Positions 23,623 through 35,258 of a stretch of 64,000 nucleotides of DNA are shown in pieces. The position numbers and the translations under genes were made by a program. Under the pieces are notes generated by a model. That model made no database searches, had not been told where the DNA came from, and saw only the letters and a program-made list of their open reading frames with translations. Every line of letters begins with the position of its first letter. The first letter of the stretch is position 1. This stretch comes from Siderastrea radians (taxonomy: Eukaryota; Cnidaria; Anthozoa; Scleractinia; Rhizangiidae): NCBI GenBank assembly GCA_964017195.1, contig OZ024896.1:35829307-35893306 (forward strand), given 5' to 3'.

Positions 23623-26390
23623 ACAACATAGCAGAACTTTTACAAACTTCTACAATCATCCCTATCGGAATATACAGTGTATATGTTGCCAATTTTCTTC
23701 TCAACACCAATCGTGTTCTAAAAGCAATCGAGTTATGCAAGGAATGTTTGATTCTCCTTAACGCTCTGAAAACGCAGAAGGGATACGTCAGATCAATTTA
23801 TATGAGAATTTATCTTATAATGTATCTAGGGAACATCGTTACCGGTGATCACAGAAATGGGATAGAATGCGGCGAAAAGCTTTTGGTTTTAATCCGCGAA
23901 TACGGTATGAGAGATGCAGAGGGTTTTATAAAGCAAAGAGTAGCAGGATTGCATGTCTGTCAAGGTCAATATCATAAAGCAACGGAACTTTATGAAAAAG
24001 CACTCGAAATTATGATAGAAACTGGTAACAGAGAAGGGGAAGCATTATGTTACCGAAACCTGGGAACTGTGTCCCAGTCTCTTTGTAGCTATTTGAAAGC
24101 TGTTAATTATTTCCAAAAAGCACTTGCAATCACAAAAGAAATTAGCGACAAACAAGGAGGAGCAAAATGCTACGCAGAATTAGGATTTGTGTTTCAGTCT
24201 CTTGGTAAATATGTCAAAGCTGAAGAATATCTTGAGAAAGCAGTTTCGATTTCAAAGGAAATTGGCGACAAAGAAGGAGAAGCATTAGCCTATGTACGCC
24301 TAGGAGCTGTGGTAAACTCTCTCTGTCAATATGTCAAGGCTGAAAAATATCTTCAAAGTGCACTTGCGCTGGCAAACGAAATTGGGGATAGAAAAATTGA
24401 AGGGAAAGTTTGCAGTACCTTAGGAACTGTTTTTATCTCTCTCGGTGAATATGCCCAGGCTGAAGAGTATCTACAGAAAGCAGCTGAGACGTGCAAGGAA
24501 ATTGGCGATCGACAGGCAGAGGTATCATGTTACGGAAACTTAGCAATTCCGTTTCATTTTCTCGGTAAACATGCCAAGGTGGAAGAATATGTTAGAAAAG
24601 CACTTGCGATTTCAAAAGAAATCGGCGACAAACGTGGGGAAAAATCACATTATATTAACCTAGGAAATGTGTTTGTTTCTCACTGCGAATACTTGAAAGG
24701 TGAAGAATGTTATCAGAAAGCACTCGCGATCGCAAAACAAATTGGCGACAAAAGAGGAGAAGCCGCATGTTACGGAAACTTAGGAAACCTGTTTCAGTTG
24801 CAAGGTGAAGATGCCATGGCTAAAGAGCATCACACTAAAGCTCTTTCACTGAGCAAGGAGACTAGAGACGCTGAAGCAGAGTTCCAATGTCGCCTTAACC
24901 TTGCATGGTGCCTTCTTATAAGGAAAGAGGATATTCGCGACGCTATCACTAATTTGTTTGCGAGCATTTCCAAGTGTGAGAATATGTGGGGTTTTCTGAG
25001 AGACAATGACCAGTTCAAGATATCGTTTTTAGATCAGCACATTTCCCCATACAGGTTGCTTAGTTATTTGTTTTGTTTGACGGGGGATCATATTAAAGCT
25101 CTTTACGCTGTAGAGCTTGGACGGGCTAGAGCTCTGGCAGACTTGATGTCAGCTCAGTACTCTGCTGAAGAACAAATGTCGGTCGATCCACGATCATGGG
25201 TTAATATTGAGAAGATCATAGAGAAAGACACCAACTGTACCTGTCTGTACATTTCCTTTTTTCTTAATAATATATTTCTGTGGGTTCTTAAAGCAAACAA
25301 AGCGATACATTTCCAACAAATAAGCGTCAATGATCTGTCTGTTGTTAAGGGATCTGTGAGAGATTTGGATGACTTTTTTGGAAAAGAACCGTTTAGAAAG
25401 TTACATTTTTCACCTCAAGAGCAGTGCGAAGATCGATCATTGTTTGCTTTAAACGGAAGTCATTGGGCACCTCAGTCTCAGGAAGAAAGCCTCGCAGCTT
25501 GCCGTCTTGTAGAAGAGGTGGAAGACGAAGACCAAGGGACCCAACCAAGTCTTTCTCTCTATTACAAACTGATCATCGCTCCTGTGGCCGACGTACTTGA
25601 AGAACCTGAAATCATTATTGTTCCTGATCGTTCTCTGTACAAGGTTCCATTTGCAGCCTTAAAGGATGAAAATGGGAAGTATTTGTCGGAAACTTTCAGG
25701 ATCCGCATCGTTCCTTCATTGACGACTCTCAAGCTAATTCAGGGCAGACCAGTAGCGGATATTGGAAGTGAGGCAAATCCGTTAATAGTGGGTGATCCCG
25801 ATGTCAGCCAGGTGTTTTTCTTGCCTCAATTGCCTTGTGCAAGAAAAGAGGCAGAGATGATTGGGGGACTGCTAGGTGTCCAGCCTTTGTTAGGATATGA
25901 GGCAAGCAAGCCTGTGGTACTTGAAATGTTGCATTCAGCTAGTCTGATACACTTCGCAGCACATGGAGACGCAGAACGAGGAGAAATTGCTCTCGCCCCT
26001 TTACGCCCAATAAGGAGAATTTTAAAACGAGAAGACTACTTGTTAACGATGCCCGACATTGCACAAGTTCAGCTGCGAGCCAAACTGGTAGTCCTTAGTT
26101 GTTGTCACAGTGGACGTGGGCAGATTAGAGCCGAGGGAGTTGTTGGAATCGCTCGAGCATTCTTAGGATCCGGTGCGTGCTCGGTGTTGGTGGCACTGTG
26201 GGCCATACAAGACAAAGCAACAGAGCAGTTCATGAGTCGTTTCTATGAGCAGCTTGTTCGTGGGGAAAGTGCCAGTGAATCTCTCCACCAGGCAATGAAG
26301 TGGATGAGAGAGAATGGCTTTTCTGATGTGAGGCAGTGGGCACCCTTCATGCTGATTGGAGATAACGTGACGTTTGACTTTGGAAAGTAA
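23619..26390 (+). CDS. TPR-CHAT protein, copy 2 (about 8 TPR units), intact
   Basis: A 923-residue uninterrupted frame in one exon. Residues 1-110 form a helical N-terminal region with the FLLNTNRVLKAIELCKECL block. Roughly eight 40-residue TPR units follow to about residue 425, then a linker with VELGRARALADLMSAQ, and the CHAT domain from about residue 640. CHAT dyad residues H782 (HFAAHG) and C829 (LSCCHSG) are spaced 47 apart, exactly as in copy 1. It differs from copy 1 mainly by lacking about seven TPR units. The closest known animal family is TTC28-like. TPRs bind peptides or proteins, so a sensor-plus-effector role in stress or immunity is plausible but inferred. A short Glu/Asp/Gln-rich acidic patch near residues 625-650 precedes CHAT. 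Confidence 0.92.
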   Translation: MDNIAELLQTSTIIPIGIYSVYVANFLLNTNRVLKAIELCKECLILLNALKTQKGYVRSIYMRIYLIMYLGNIVTGDHRNGIECGEKLLVLIREYGMRDAEGFIKQRVAGLHVCQGQYHKATELYEKALEIMIETGNREGEALCYRNLGTVSQSLCSYLKAVNYFQKALAITKEISDKQGGAKCYAELGFVFQSLGKYVKAEEYLEKAVSISKEIGDKEGEALAYVRLGAVVNSLCQYVKAEKYLQSALALANEIGDRKIEGKVCSTLGTVFISLGEYAQAEEYLQKAAETCKEIGDRQAEVSCYGNLAIPFHFLGKHAKVEEYVRKALAISKEIGDKRGEKSHYINLGNVFVSHCEYLKGEECYQKALAIAKQIGDKRGEAACYGNLGNLFQLQGEDAMAKEHHTKALSLSKETRDAEAEFQCRLNLAWCLLIRKEDIRDAITNLFASISKCENMWGFLRDNDQFKISFLDQHISPYRLLSYLFCLTGDHIKALYAVELGRARALADLMSAQYSAEEQMSVDPRSWVNIEKIIEKDTNCTCLYISFFLNNIFLWVLKANKAIHFQQISVNDLSVVKGSVRDLDDFFGKEPFRKLHFSPQEQCEDRSLFALNGSHWAPQSQEESLAACRLVEEVEDEDQGTQPSLSLYYKLIIAPVADVLEEPEIIIVPDRSLYKVPFAALKDENGKYLSETFRIRIVPSLTTLKLIQGRPVADIGSEANPLIVGDPDVSQVFFLPQLPCARKEAEMIGGLLGVQPLLGYEASKPVVLEMLHSASLIHFAAHGDAERGEIALAPLRPIRRILKREDYLLTMPDIAQVQLRAKLVVLSCCHSGRGQIRAEGVVGIARAFLGSGACSVLVALWAIQDKATEQFMSRFYEQLVRGESASESLHQAMKWMRENGFSDVRQWAPFMLIGDNVTFDFGK

Positions 26391-27244
26391 AGGTTAGTTC
26401 GGCTAATAGACTAGTGTTGATGGTACTGCAAGAGGAGCTATAAAGAAAACAAAACAATAAAGCAATTCACCATTTTTATAAGCATCTAGACAGCCCCGTA
26501 TGGACGCAAGAAGAGTTGTTTCTGTCTAACTAGGACAAGACATTCAGTTAACTTACACGTTTCTAATGTTGAAGGCACTTGGAGGTATATTAGTCATGCA
26601 TTTTCAAATCATAATTGTCGCCTTCCCCTTCATACAGAAGCCTGTAAATTGGTCCCGTGTACCGTGGGGTAGTGGGAGTTCTTGAAGATGACTATTGCTT
26701 TTTTTACAATTATAACTTCACACGAAAAGTGTACGTTATACATGAACCTTTGAAAAATGTAGATATTATCCTATGAGTTTTGTATAATATCAATTTTGTA
26801 GCTATTATATGTAGGTATTTCTTTTTTAGATATGGTGTCCATACTTAGTGGGCAACTACTATTAACGATGACACTTAAGTAAAGTTATCGATCTTAAAGT
26901 TATCTATAGTAACTATTAAACGGACCCTGTGTAGAAGTTATCATCGATTTCCTACCAAATTGGAACATATTTTAAATTTGCCAGGGTTTTTCACTAGATT
27001 CATTTAGGAATTTTGCATCTACCTATCTTCCCTTGTCCTATATGTGGAGGTGTCAACGGGGTTCATAAATTGACGTACTTTGATCAATGTTGTTATTTTT
27101 GGTTATAGGTGTTTTATCAATATGTAGTTAAGAAATGGCGCAGCTGAAGTCAGACGTAAAGTGATGTGCATTGGCCTGGACTATGAACTGTTATTGACCC
27201 TCTGTGTTACACCACCTCGTATCGAACGTGCGGTCATGGAATAT
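26391..27244 (+). terminator. 3' UTR and poly(A) signal of TPR-CHAT copy 2, then noncoding
   Basis: AATAAA at 26,456-26,461 lies 66 bp after the stop. Homology to the 3' flank of copy 1 continues to about 26,600. The rest to 27,244 is AT-rich and holds no feature I can support. Confidence 0.5.
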
Positions 27245-28159
27245 ATATATTTTTAAATAACGATAATTTACTATAGCCCGGGCCAGGGGTGGGTTACTCC
27301 TGGAACTTTTAGGCCGGGATATGTCCCACAGTGCTTGATATTAACGACCTTCAGATCAGACAACGAGTGCGCGATTAAATACAAGTAAGATTTTTCAAAC
27401 CTACTGTGCATGCTTTACTTTAGATCGTCATTACCAATCTCTAGAACCTCCTTACGTAATGGTCAGCAAAAAAAGAAAGCAAGGGTGCTGTCAAGGTAGT
27501 ATTCGAAGGTAGTATTCGTACTCAGTCTCGGGCACGTAATGCGATCTGAAAGTCTCTATTCTCTTATCTCGGCCGTTACCCTATTTTAGACTCTACGCCT
27601 AAAATCCAGTCCCTCTGTTAGATCTCAGCCCTTATTCTTTGGCGAGGTTGGTTAACCCATGTTCTAGTGCAGACCAAAACACATTCCATTTAAGATTAAA
27701 AAGGCTTCGAAATCATAACCTCTGGTGTACCCCCGAGTGGTATGGACAACAGATGGAGTACTCTCTCCCCTGGCTATATAAATATCCTGATATGCAAAGT
27801 TTTAGTAAACTTGGTTACATCAAGAAGGCAGTGTTATATAGAGTTAAGTTTGTTGTAGGAGAGATCGATGTTTCTCAGCGATTGGCTGTCGAAAGTAATC
27901 ACGTGTTTTCTTCTGTTTAGCGCATGTTAAACTTTTTAATTATTCAAAAAACTAAGGCTTTCTCAGTGTTGTGATCACAAGTGACGTAAAGGAAAAGAAT
28001 CCACGCACACCATCACACCACAGCTAACTAACTACAATGGTAATTAGCAGTACCATGGAACATCCCTCAAAATTCGTGCAACCTACTTCAGCCAATCAGA
28101 GAAAACACATTTTTCTAAATCCAGTCAGCAACAAAACAAAAAGAAATCACGCGTGTCTT

Positions 28160-28310
28160 CTCTCCCTTTCCAGAGGTTGCATGTTTTCCCGCACTTTGCA
28201 GAGGATGCACGTTTCCCCGCGACTGGCAGAGGTTGCATGTTTTCCCACGACTAGCAGAGATTACATATTTTCCCGCGATTGGCAGAGGTTGCACGTTTTC
28301 GCCCGCTACG
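28160..28310. repeat. 28-bp minisatellite, diverged copy (about 5 units)
   Basis: Counterpart of the array at 17,381-17,590, with units such as GCAGAGGTTGCATGTTTTCC and more substitutions. The copy number differs between the two spacers. Confidence 0.8.
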
Positions 28311-30934
28311 ACACCAGTTGCATTCTTGCGATCCAGCTCTTGAAGAAACAAATGACTCAAAACGTTGGTTCACCTGTGATAGAGATACCCTTCAGAGAGA
28401 AACATTCATTTTGTTTGACACTAGAATTCATAAAAAAAACCTACTATATTGAATGTTTGTGAGACGATAGCTTATCGATTAATAGGTTTACTGTAAAACA
28501 CTGAAATTAGCTACCGTTTTAAAATAAAGATTGATGGATGAATTGATTGATTGATTGATTTGATTTGAATGATTGATTCACTCATGTTATTTTTATTTGA
28601 ATGATTATATTTGCTTCACTCACTGTTATTTTTATATTGTTGATTCTGCTTTTATTCACTGCAAGACATTGAACACGGAGTCGTCGGTTAAAGGGAAAGG
28701 TGAGCCCACTGTCGGGGCTCTATCTTTTTACCTGCTGAAGAACGTAAGGTGCATAGGGATGAATGTTCATGTCGCACCTTGCAAAACTAAGAGCAGAGTG
28801 TCAGTCTGACTTGTAAAATTCTAGGGACTTTCGATATTGAGGGGACACTGGGGCCTCAGAAGAAACCACGACATCGTTATCAATCAAAACAGTAAGACCA
28901 CAGAAAAATAAATTCATGAAAAAAAGAGCACCATCTGTCTAAATTATGTTCACAGTATATTTTAAAAGTATGACATCAGTTAAGTATTCGAAGTTGTTTC
29001 CGTTTTCGAAGGATGTTGGGAAAAGTCCTTCGTTGCTGTGAAGTTTTACTTTGGCGGTGGGAAGCATCGCGACAGGCTTTTGTAACTTAGCGCAGGAGCC
29101 CAGGGCGCCTGCTTAGCAAGACAAAATAAGAACCCGGAAATGGTAGACTTTAAGTACCATGTACACGTAAATGTATGTGCAGAGTTAGGAGCCATCGCAC
29201 TATACAGAGCACTAACTCGTTAATCTTTGACTAACTTTCAAATCGTGTATGGACTTTCCAAAGGAGGGTTTAGGGGCTATTAAAAACTGAAAATGAGCAT
29301 AAGATTTTCCATAAAAAACCCAACGATATCTTTCAAAAGAACAAAACTGTGCAAAGGAAAGATCGAAACCGCAAATTCACAAACGTCACAAAAACCTTCT
29401 TGATCAAGAATTTGTGGAAGTTATCTACTTTTGGGCAATGTCGATCAGAGGCTGAGAATACAAATCAATGTTTGATTCCAAAGACAGGTACAAGGCCTTC
29501 GCTGAGGCAAATTAAAAATGAGGTATGAATGCTAAAAAAGTGAAAAACCGAAAACCTCCATTTTTAAATGCAAAAACTGAAAATAACCCATCTAAGAAAA
29601 TGACCAAAACCGCAAAACCGAAAACCCAAAAGACTCCTCACTTTTGAGTATTGACTCACAGACTGATAAAGCTTTTGCGCCCAAGCTCCAAGGATAATGC
29701 TCGTGACAAATTGAGCGGCGAAGGCGTTAGTTCGGCTCGCAGTTCTTGCAGTCTACAAGGATGTAAGCCTTTTTTGGTTTTCCCACCTGTAAGGAAACTT
29801 AGTAGTGTAAGGACGCTTCGCTTTATTGGTTTGGACTCCTATTGAATGCAAGATAAGACAAAATAGAAATGAAGAAAATGTAGGGAAAGGCAAAAACTAT
29901 CTGGTCCTTTTTGAAGACTTTTGCAAATTGCAAACTTGTGGCTTCAATCATGACAGACTTACAAAAGTTTTGGATGTTAAACAAGATATATAAAACAATC
30001 TAAAATGGTTAGTTACATTCCCTTCCGCGCGTGCAGGGTGTCATATACAAAAAACATCTGCACTCGAGATCATGGCGATACTGCAACCCTGTCTTTTCAG
30101 AATTTGATCGTTCGTACGAATCTCGAACTAAAAACAGAAACATTCTGGAATGTACTCTGTTGTTTTGACAATACGTGATCCTAACTGCTAACAATCGTAC
30201 TGGATTTTAACGTCAAATCATAATTTTCGCTTTTATATTGTAAATTGGAATATACACGTTATACTGTTAAGTTAACCTTCAACAGGGACTCCTAAAAAAT
30301 ATCAAACGGTAAGTTTTCTTTCGCGCGTACAGGGTGTCAGTTGCAAAGAACATCGCCATCCGTCGTCGAGGGGAAACTGCAACTCCTTCTTTGACGGAAT
30401 AAAATTGTTTGTAAGAACCTCGAGATAAAATATACACGTAATACTGGTTGTTTTGACGATAAGTGAGCAGAACTGTCAGCAACTGTGTGTAAGGTTTGAA
30501 GTTAAGTCAAGGTTTTTTGTCATGATTAATATTTGGACTATATACACGTTATACTCTTAAGTCCCGGTTTGGTGAACCTTTAAAATTGACTCCCTACTTG
30601 CGGTCGCACTTGAAACAAGGAAAGACCTTTTGTCCGTATTGCTTTCATGGATTTGTAACCTCTCAAGATTATTATTTTCAATAGATATTCGTCATGCACG
30701 CCTTGTTTGATGTTCCGTCTTCCTCGCGAAATCAGCTCCGATGCGCTATTTAAATGTCCGCCGATATGGTGGCAGCATTCGATAGGACATTGAGCTTGTC
30801 AGTGTATCGTAGCACTGCCGCTTGCATGTATATATATTGGTCTAGGCTGATTCTCGGTATTGCTTGATTATTTGTAGGCGTCCAGGCCAGTATGTTCGCT
30901 CTATTTCTACGTGTCTACATCAGGTTTCTAGGTC

Positions 30935-30953
30935 CACGTGAGGAGATATAAAA
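30935..30953 (+). promoter_or_regulatory. Candidate promoter of copy 3: E-box and TATA
   Basis: CACGTG at 30,935-30,940 and TATAAAA at 30,947-30,953, matching the pair before copy 2 in order and spacing. It would now drive a pseudogene. Confidence 0.3.
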
Positions 30954-31745
30954 TCTTGGATGAAGGTTACGCAGTCTTGCCCTTCCGGTTTTCCCGCAAG
31001 TTGTAAAAGACAAGGTTATTATTGAGTGACCTGTTGCACGATTACTTTACTTCAATTTGCCGGTCTTCGAGTTTCGCTTTGTTTTCCTTGCGATCCAACT
31101 CAGAAACATTGCTTTTCATGGTGCTTCCTTCGCGCTAAATTTCAATCAACTGCTCGTTTAGTTGAAGCTCAACTTTCCCAATTTTTATGTATATCTTTCA
31201 AGATGGTGTCGTTAACGAGCGCGTAGTAGTTGGTTGAATCGCTTTTCGAAAATAGCATATTATTCCATATTTGAAGTTAGCTTGCCCAGAATAGATTTTT
31301 ATCTTTACTTAAATCTTTAGTAATTGACAACATGTCAGGTTACAACCGTGTCTTACACAGGAGCATATACATCAGCTTTGTTACCGAGTCCGAGTTACAC
31401 ACAAATTCTGAGGCCAAGCGAGCCTCACTTGTTTAAATCACATTTTGTGCTTTTGCTTTTTTTCTAGGAGTCACCGCCATGGACAAGATAGCAGAACTTT
31501 TGCAAACTTCTACAATCATCCCTATCGGAATACACAGTGTATATGTTGCCAATTTTCTTCTCAACACCAATCGTGTTCTAAAAGCAACCGAGTTATGTAA
31601 GGAATGTTTGATTCTCCTTAACGCTCTGAAAACGCAGAAGGGATACGTCAGATCAATTTATATGAGAATTTATCTTACAATGTTTGTAGGGTACATCTTT
31701 ACCAGTGATCATAGAAGTGGGATAGAATGCGGCGAAAAGCTTTTG

Positions 31746-34700
31746 GAGGGGAGAGGAACGGGCAGGTAAATATCTTATCTCCCTATTTTTGAACTCAATT
31801 TTCTCCCTCCTCCCTAATTTTTTTGGCCGTTTCTCCCTCCTCCCTGATTTTTGACCTTTCTCCCTGATTGGTGCTTTAACGGGTTTATATTGTTACGTAA
31901 TACTACACTAGCAGTCTAAATTCCTTCCAATATTGTGACTTTACTAAAGAAATCTGTGCTCTTTGAAGACTTTGAATACCTACAGACTGCTAGATTTAAC
32001 ATGTAGTACCAGCTTACCGATGAATACAGTTCGAGGCCAGCAAATTAATCACATTAATACATGGAAAATGAGAATTACTTTTGCATACTTTCTAGCAAAG
32101 CAACATCCTAAGGATTTGATCGGTAAATTTGATAATTTTCTAGTGGCCTTAAGCCGGTTTGCCTACATCGCAACTTTTTTGTTTGTGGCTGAACTAGAAA
32201 TGTCTATTGCTTGTTGATGAGCGGGAAAAAGTTAGGATTTGTACATTAAAGCATCAGGGTAACGCAACATCAACCAGTAAACGAAATCCACAAAGATCTT
32301 AAAACGAAGAATGTGTTAAGTACGATTACATTGTCAGTCAGTTTACTTTACTAGTTTACTGACTTCCCTTCAAATTGTTCTTATTAAGCAATTTGCAGTA
32401 GAATTATTTTTGCACAAAAAGACTTCGGAGTTTTCCGTGACACAGTGCCAAAAAGACATCCAGAGCATGTCAGTGTTTGAGAGACAGCCAAATTGCTAAA
32501 GATCACAACATGGCGCCGTTATCGATGGCAGACCATGACATGAATGCCAAAAGTGTGATTCCAAGGTCAAAAATAAAATATATTTTTTTAAATTAAGTTG
32601 CTGTGTACTGTTTTACATTTCTGGGAACCTAATGGAAGCAACGAATCGGAAAGCATAACTCGTTTTATTGGTGACGCCTAAACAGACCTAAACACACATG
32701 CAGTGCCGAAAAGACAGAAAACTGGAAAGGCAAAACATTTCGCACTCACCATGGCCTTGCCCTTGACCCGATCCTCGAGCCACACAGACCTCTAAAATCT
32801 CACGCTTTGACGAACACTAACTCAACGCCTCACCGCCTTTTTGTCTCACTTTTTGTACTGCGATTATTAATGTTGTGTAAGATAAGTGCAGTATTGCAAT
32901 TCGTTTTTGTACGTAGTATTGTAACTAGATTCATGTGTGTATTATTGTAAGTGCTTTTTGTAACTCAAAAAAAAAAAAAATACAAAAAAAAAATCTTGAA
33001 ATGGCCAAACAATGAAGCGAGAAATTGCTAGCGACCTCTAACGAAAATTGTTTACAGGGGGGGGGGGGGGGGTGAACTTGTCAATCGCTCCTATGCCGCT
33101 CCCATAGGAATTGTGCGGCGGATGATCAGGGCCATCGTGACGTCACAGGCAGGTCAAGTCTGGAAGTTAAAATGGCTGTCAAACAATCACATCGCCAGAA
33201 GTCCTTCTCGGGTGATCATTCAAAGAGTTTGAAACAAAGAAATGAAAAGAGCCCAGACACCTAGTAACCTGTTAATGTAATTTCCGAAAATGCAGCATCT
33301 TTCACATTTAACAAGCTGTTCAAGACACCAAAATATGTAAAACTTTAAGATCGATAAATTACGCACGCCATTGAAAACTAAAAGCTTGCACCCCTATCAT
33401 AGACGATAACAAGAAAACCCAACGTTATGTGACTCCAAGAGAAAAATAAGACCTTGATATGATTTAAAAGTTTCGAATGTGATTGGCCGTTAAAATGAAT
33501 CATTATACATTCGCTAAAAAAAGATCAGTGGGTTTAAAGGCATTTTTTGAAGTTGACTACGTAGTGTGTTTACTCGCAAAAAGAAAGCTAACATCTTTAA
33601 AATGTGAAGAAAAATGCTCCAGTGTAGAGAAATTTTTATGTTCAAGCCATGTGCTGGGTTCGAAGTTATTAATGGACCAGAGGACTTCCATGTTTTCACT
33701 GAACCATCTCGTAAAAACCGACAAAGACGACAACATTTTCCCGCGGCAAAGCCAAACAAATGGTGCGCCGGCTTTCCGGCAAAATTTGTGCTGACGTCTG
33801 ACATTACTCTTGTTGAATAATCATAAAAAACCACAGGCTACCAAAAACGCCAATTCTCCAAGGCTACTGATTGTCAAAATGTTCACAAGGAGCTGTAGTT
33901 ACCAGAATGGTGCTTAGTTTGACAGTTTTAAAATGCTAACCAGCCATTGCCAGATTAGTGTACTAATGGCAATTATCACAATTAAAGATAAAGATCTTTT
34001 AAAATTAAGTGAAATGCGACCGATTCATTTTACTTTCGAAACGGTCATCTCGGTCATCACGGTCACATCGGATCATGTAGATGGTCAAACTCTTTCTAAA
34101 ACAAATTGTAGCTTAGACAGGAATTTAAAAGAAACTGAAGATATTGAGATTAAGTTGGACAAGACCACTGAACCCGATGGTGCTCTAATATATCTAAACG
34201 TTTTCATAAAAATAGCAGTATCGGATCGGCGTAAAACCCATTTCCTCGGCCGTCCGCATGATTTGCAAGCTGATTTGCATTTTTATGTTGTTCTACGGAG
34301 GTGAGTTTTACACGGGTTAAATGTGGTAGCAAAAATTTACTTAGTTTGATTACTTGTCCCCTCGGCATTCAAGGATTATTCTTCTTTCTATATACACAAA
34401 AGATGGAAGCAAATTCTTTCAGAAAACTTTAAATTTAAAGTGCTAAACATGCACTTTTAAGTTCGTCTTCTAGTCTACACAGCGAAACAATCGGACTGAT
34501 CATTTTTTAGGTTGACTCTATACCAGTGTTTCAATTCGAATATTTTTCTATTCTCTAGCCAAGTCTCAAGTTCTGCTGTGAGGTTTAACTGAAATAAACA
34601 CACTTTTTTCGGACGCGGACAATGACAACTTTCCCACTAATTTTGCGATCGCAAAGGTTTAACGTGGCTCTTAAAACATTTTTTCCAGTATGGTTTAAAG

Positions 34701-35258
34701 GGTAAGATGAGAAACCACTTACCTCTATCAAAAAAGAGATCCTAAAGTTCTATTCCACAAGAAAACAAGCACAGTTGAAAGTCGGACTAGCACAAAAAAT
34801 AAGTTTGTAGACCGAGCATCCAACAAGTTTGCGAGCGCCATTTTTTGAAACTCAGCAAAGTCGCGCGCTTCTCTCGTCGTGAAGTCACGATGGCCAAGAT
34901 CATCCGGACAAGAAATCGAGGAGTTCACCACCCCCTCCCCCCCCCTGATTGTATAACAAAAGAGACCATTCAAAATACCGCAAACACCTGAGCTTAAGGG
35001 CTCAAAATAGTCTTGGAGATCCAGGATCCACCCAGTCTTCTTTCGATATAATTGTTTAACGGGGAACAGATCTGTACAGTTTCTTATATTAAGATCTATT
35101 TAAGGCTTTAATGACTCATGTCATGTTTTTAAAGACATTCTCCCTTCTCCCTTTTCATGCGTGTTCTCCCGTCTCCCTATTTTTATGCGTCCTTTCTCCC
35201 TCCTCCCACTACTTTTTGGGCTGTTTCTCCCTCCTCCCTAAACCGTTCCTCTCCCCTC
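31746..35258. mobile_element. 3.5-kb DNA element inserted in TPR-CHAT copy 3
   Basis: Perfect 16-bp inverted ends (GAGGGGAGAGGAACGG at 31,746-31,761, its complement at 35,243-35,258). The flanks repeat CTTTTG (31,740-31,745 and 35,259-35,264). Copy 2 has this hexamer once, giving an exact empty site. The duplication could also be read as 4 or 5 bp because the ends share bases. About 75 bp of subterminal sequence with TTTCTCCCTCCTCCC units is repeated in direct orientation at both ends (about 31,767-31,850 and 35,170-35,245). No transposase motif is visible. Poly(A) near 32,970 and a G16 tract at 33,057-33,072 suggest nested insertions. Superfamily not assigned; a 6-bp duplication would suit IS3EU or Dada. 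Confidence 0.8.
33933..34304 (+). CDS. Unidentified open frame inside the 3.5-kb element
   Basis: A 123-residue frame with no recognised domain. A GTGAGT splice donor-like site directly follows the codons for LRR (near 34,302), so it could be an exon of a captured or element-borne gene. Composition is ordinary, and chance is a fair alternative. Confidence 0.2.
   Translation: MLTSHCQISVLMAIITIKDKDLLKLSEMRPIHFTFETVISVITVTSDHVDGQTLSKTNCSLDRNLKETEDIEIKLDKTTEPDGALIYLNVFIKIAVSDRRKTHFLGRPHDLQADLHFYVVLRR

Larger units (their letters stand above)
27245..31466. repeat. Spacer unit B of the TPR-CHAT tandem array
   Basis: Homologous to 16,280-23,607 with the 2.9-kb segment missing. It retains the minisatellite (28,160-28,310), the GATT block, the duplicated upstream repeat (30,010-30,470) and the E-box/TATA pair (30,935-30,953). 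No gene is supported inside. Confidence 0.8.
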
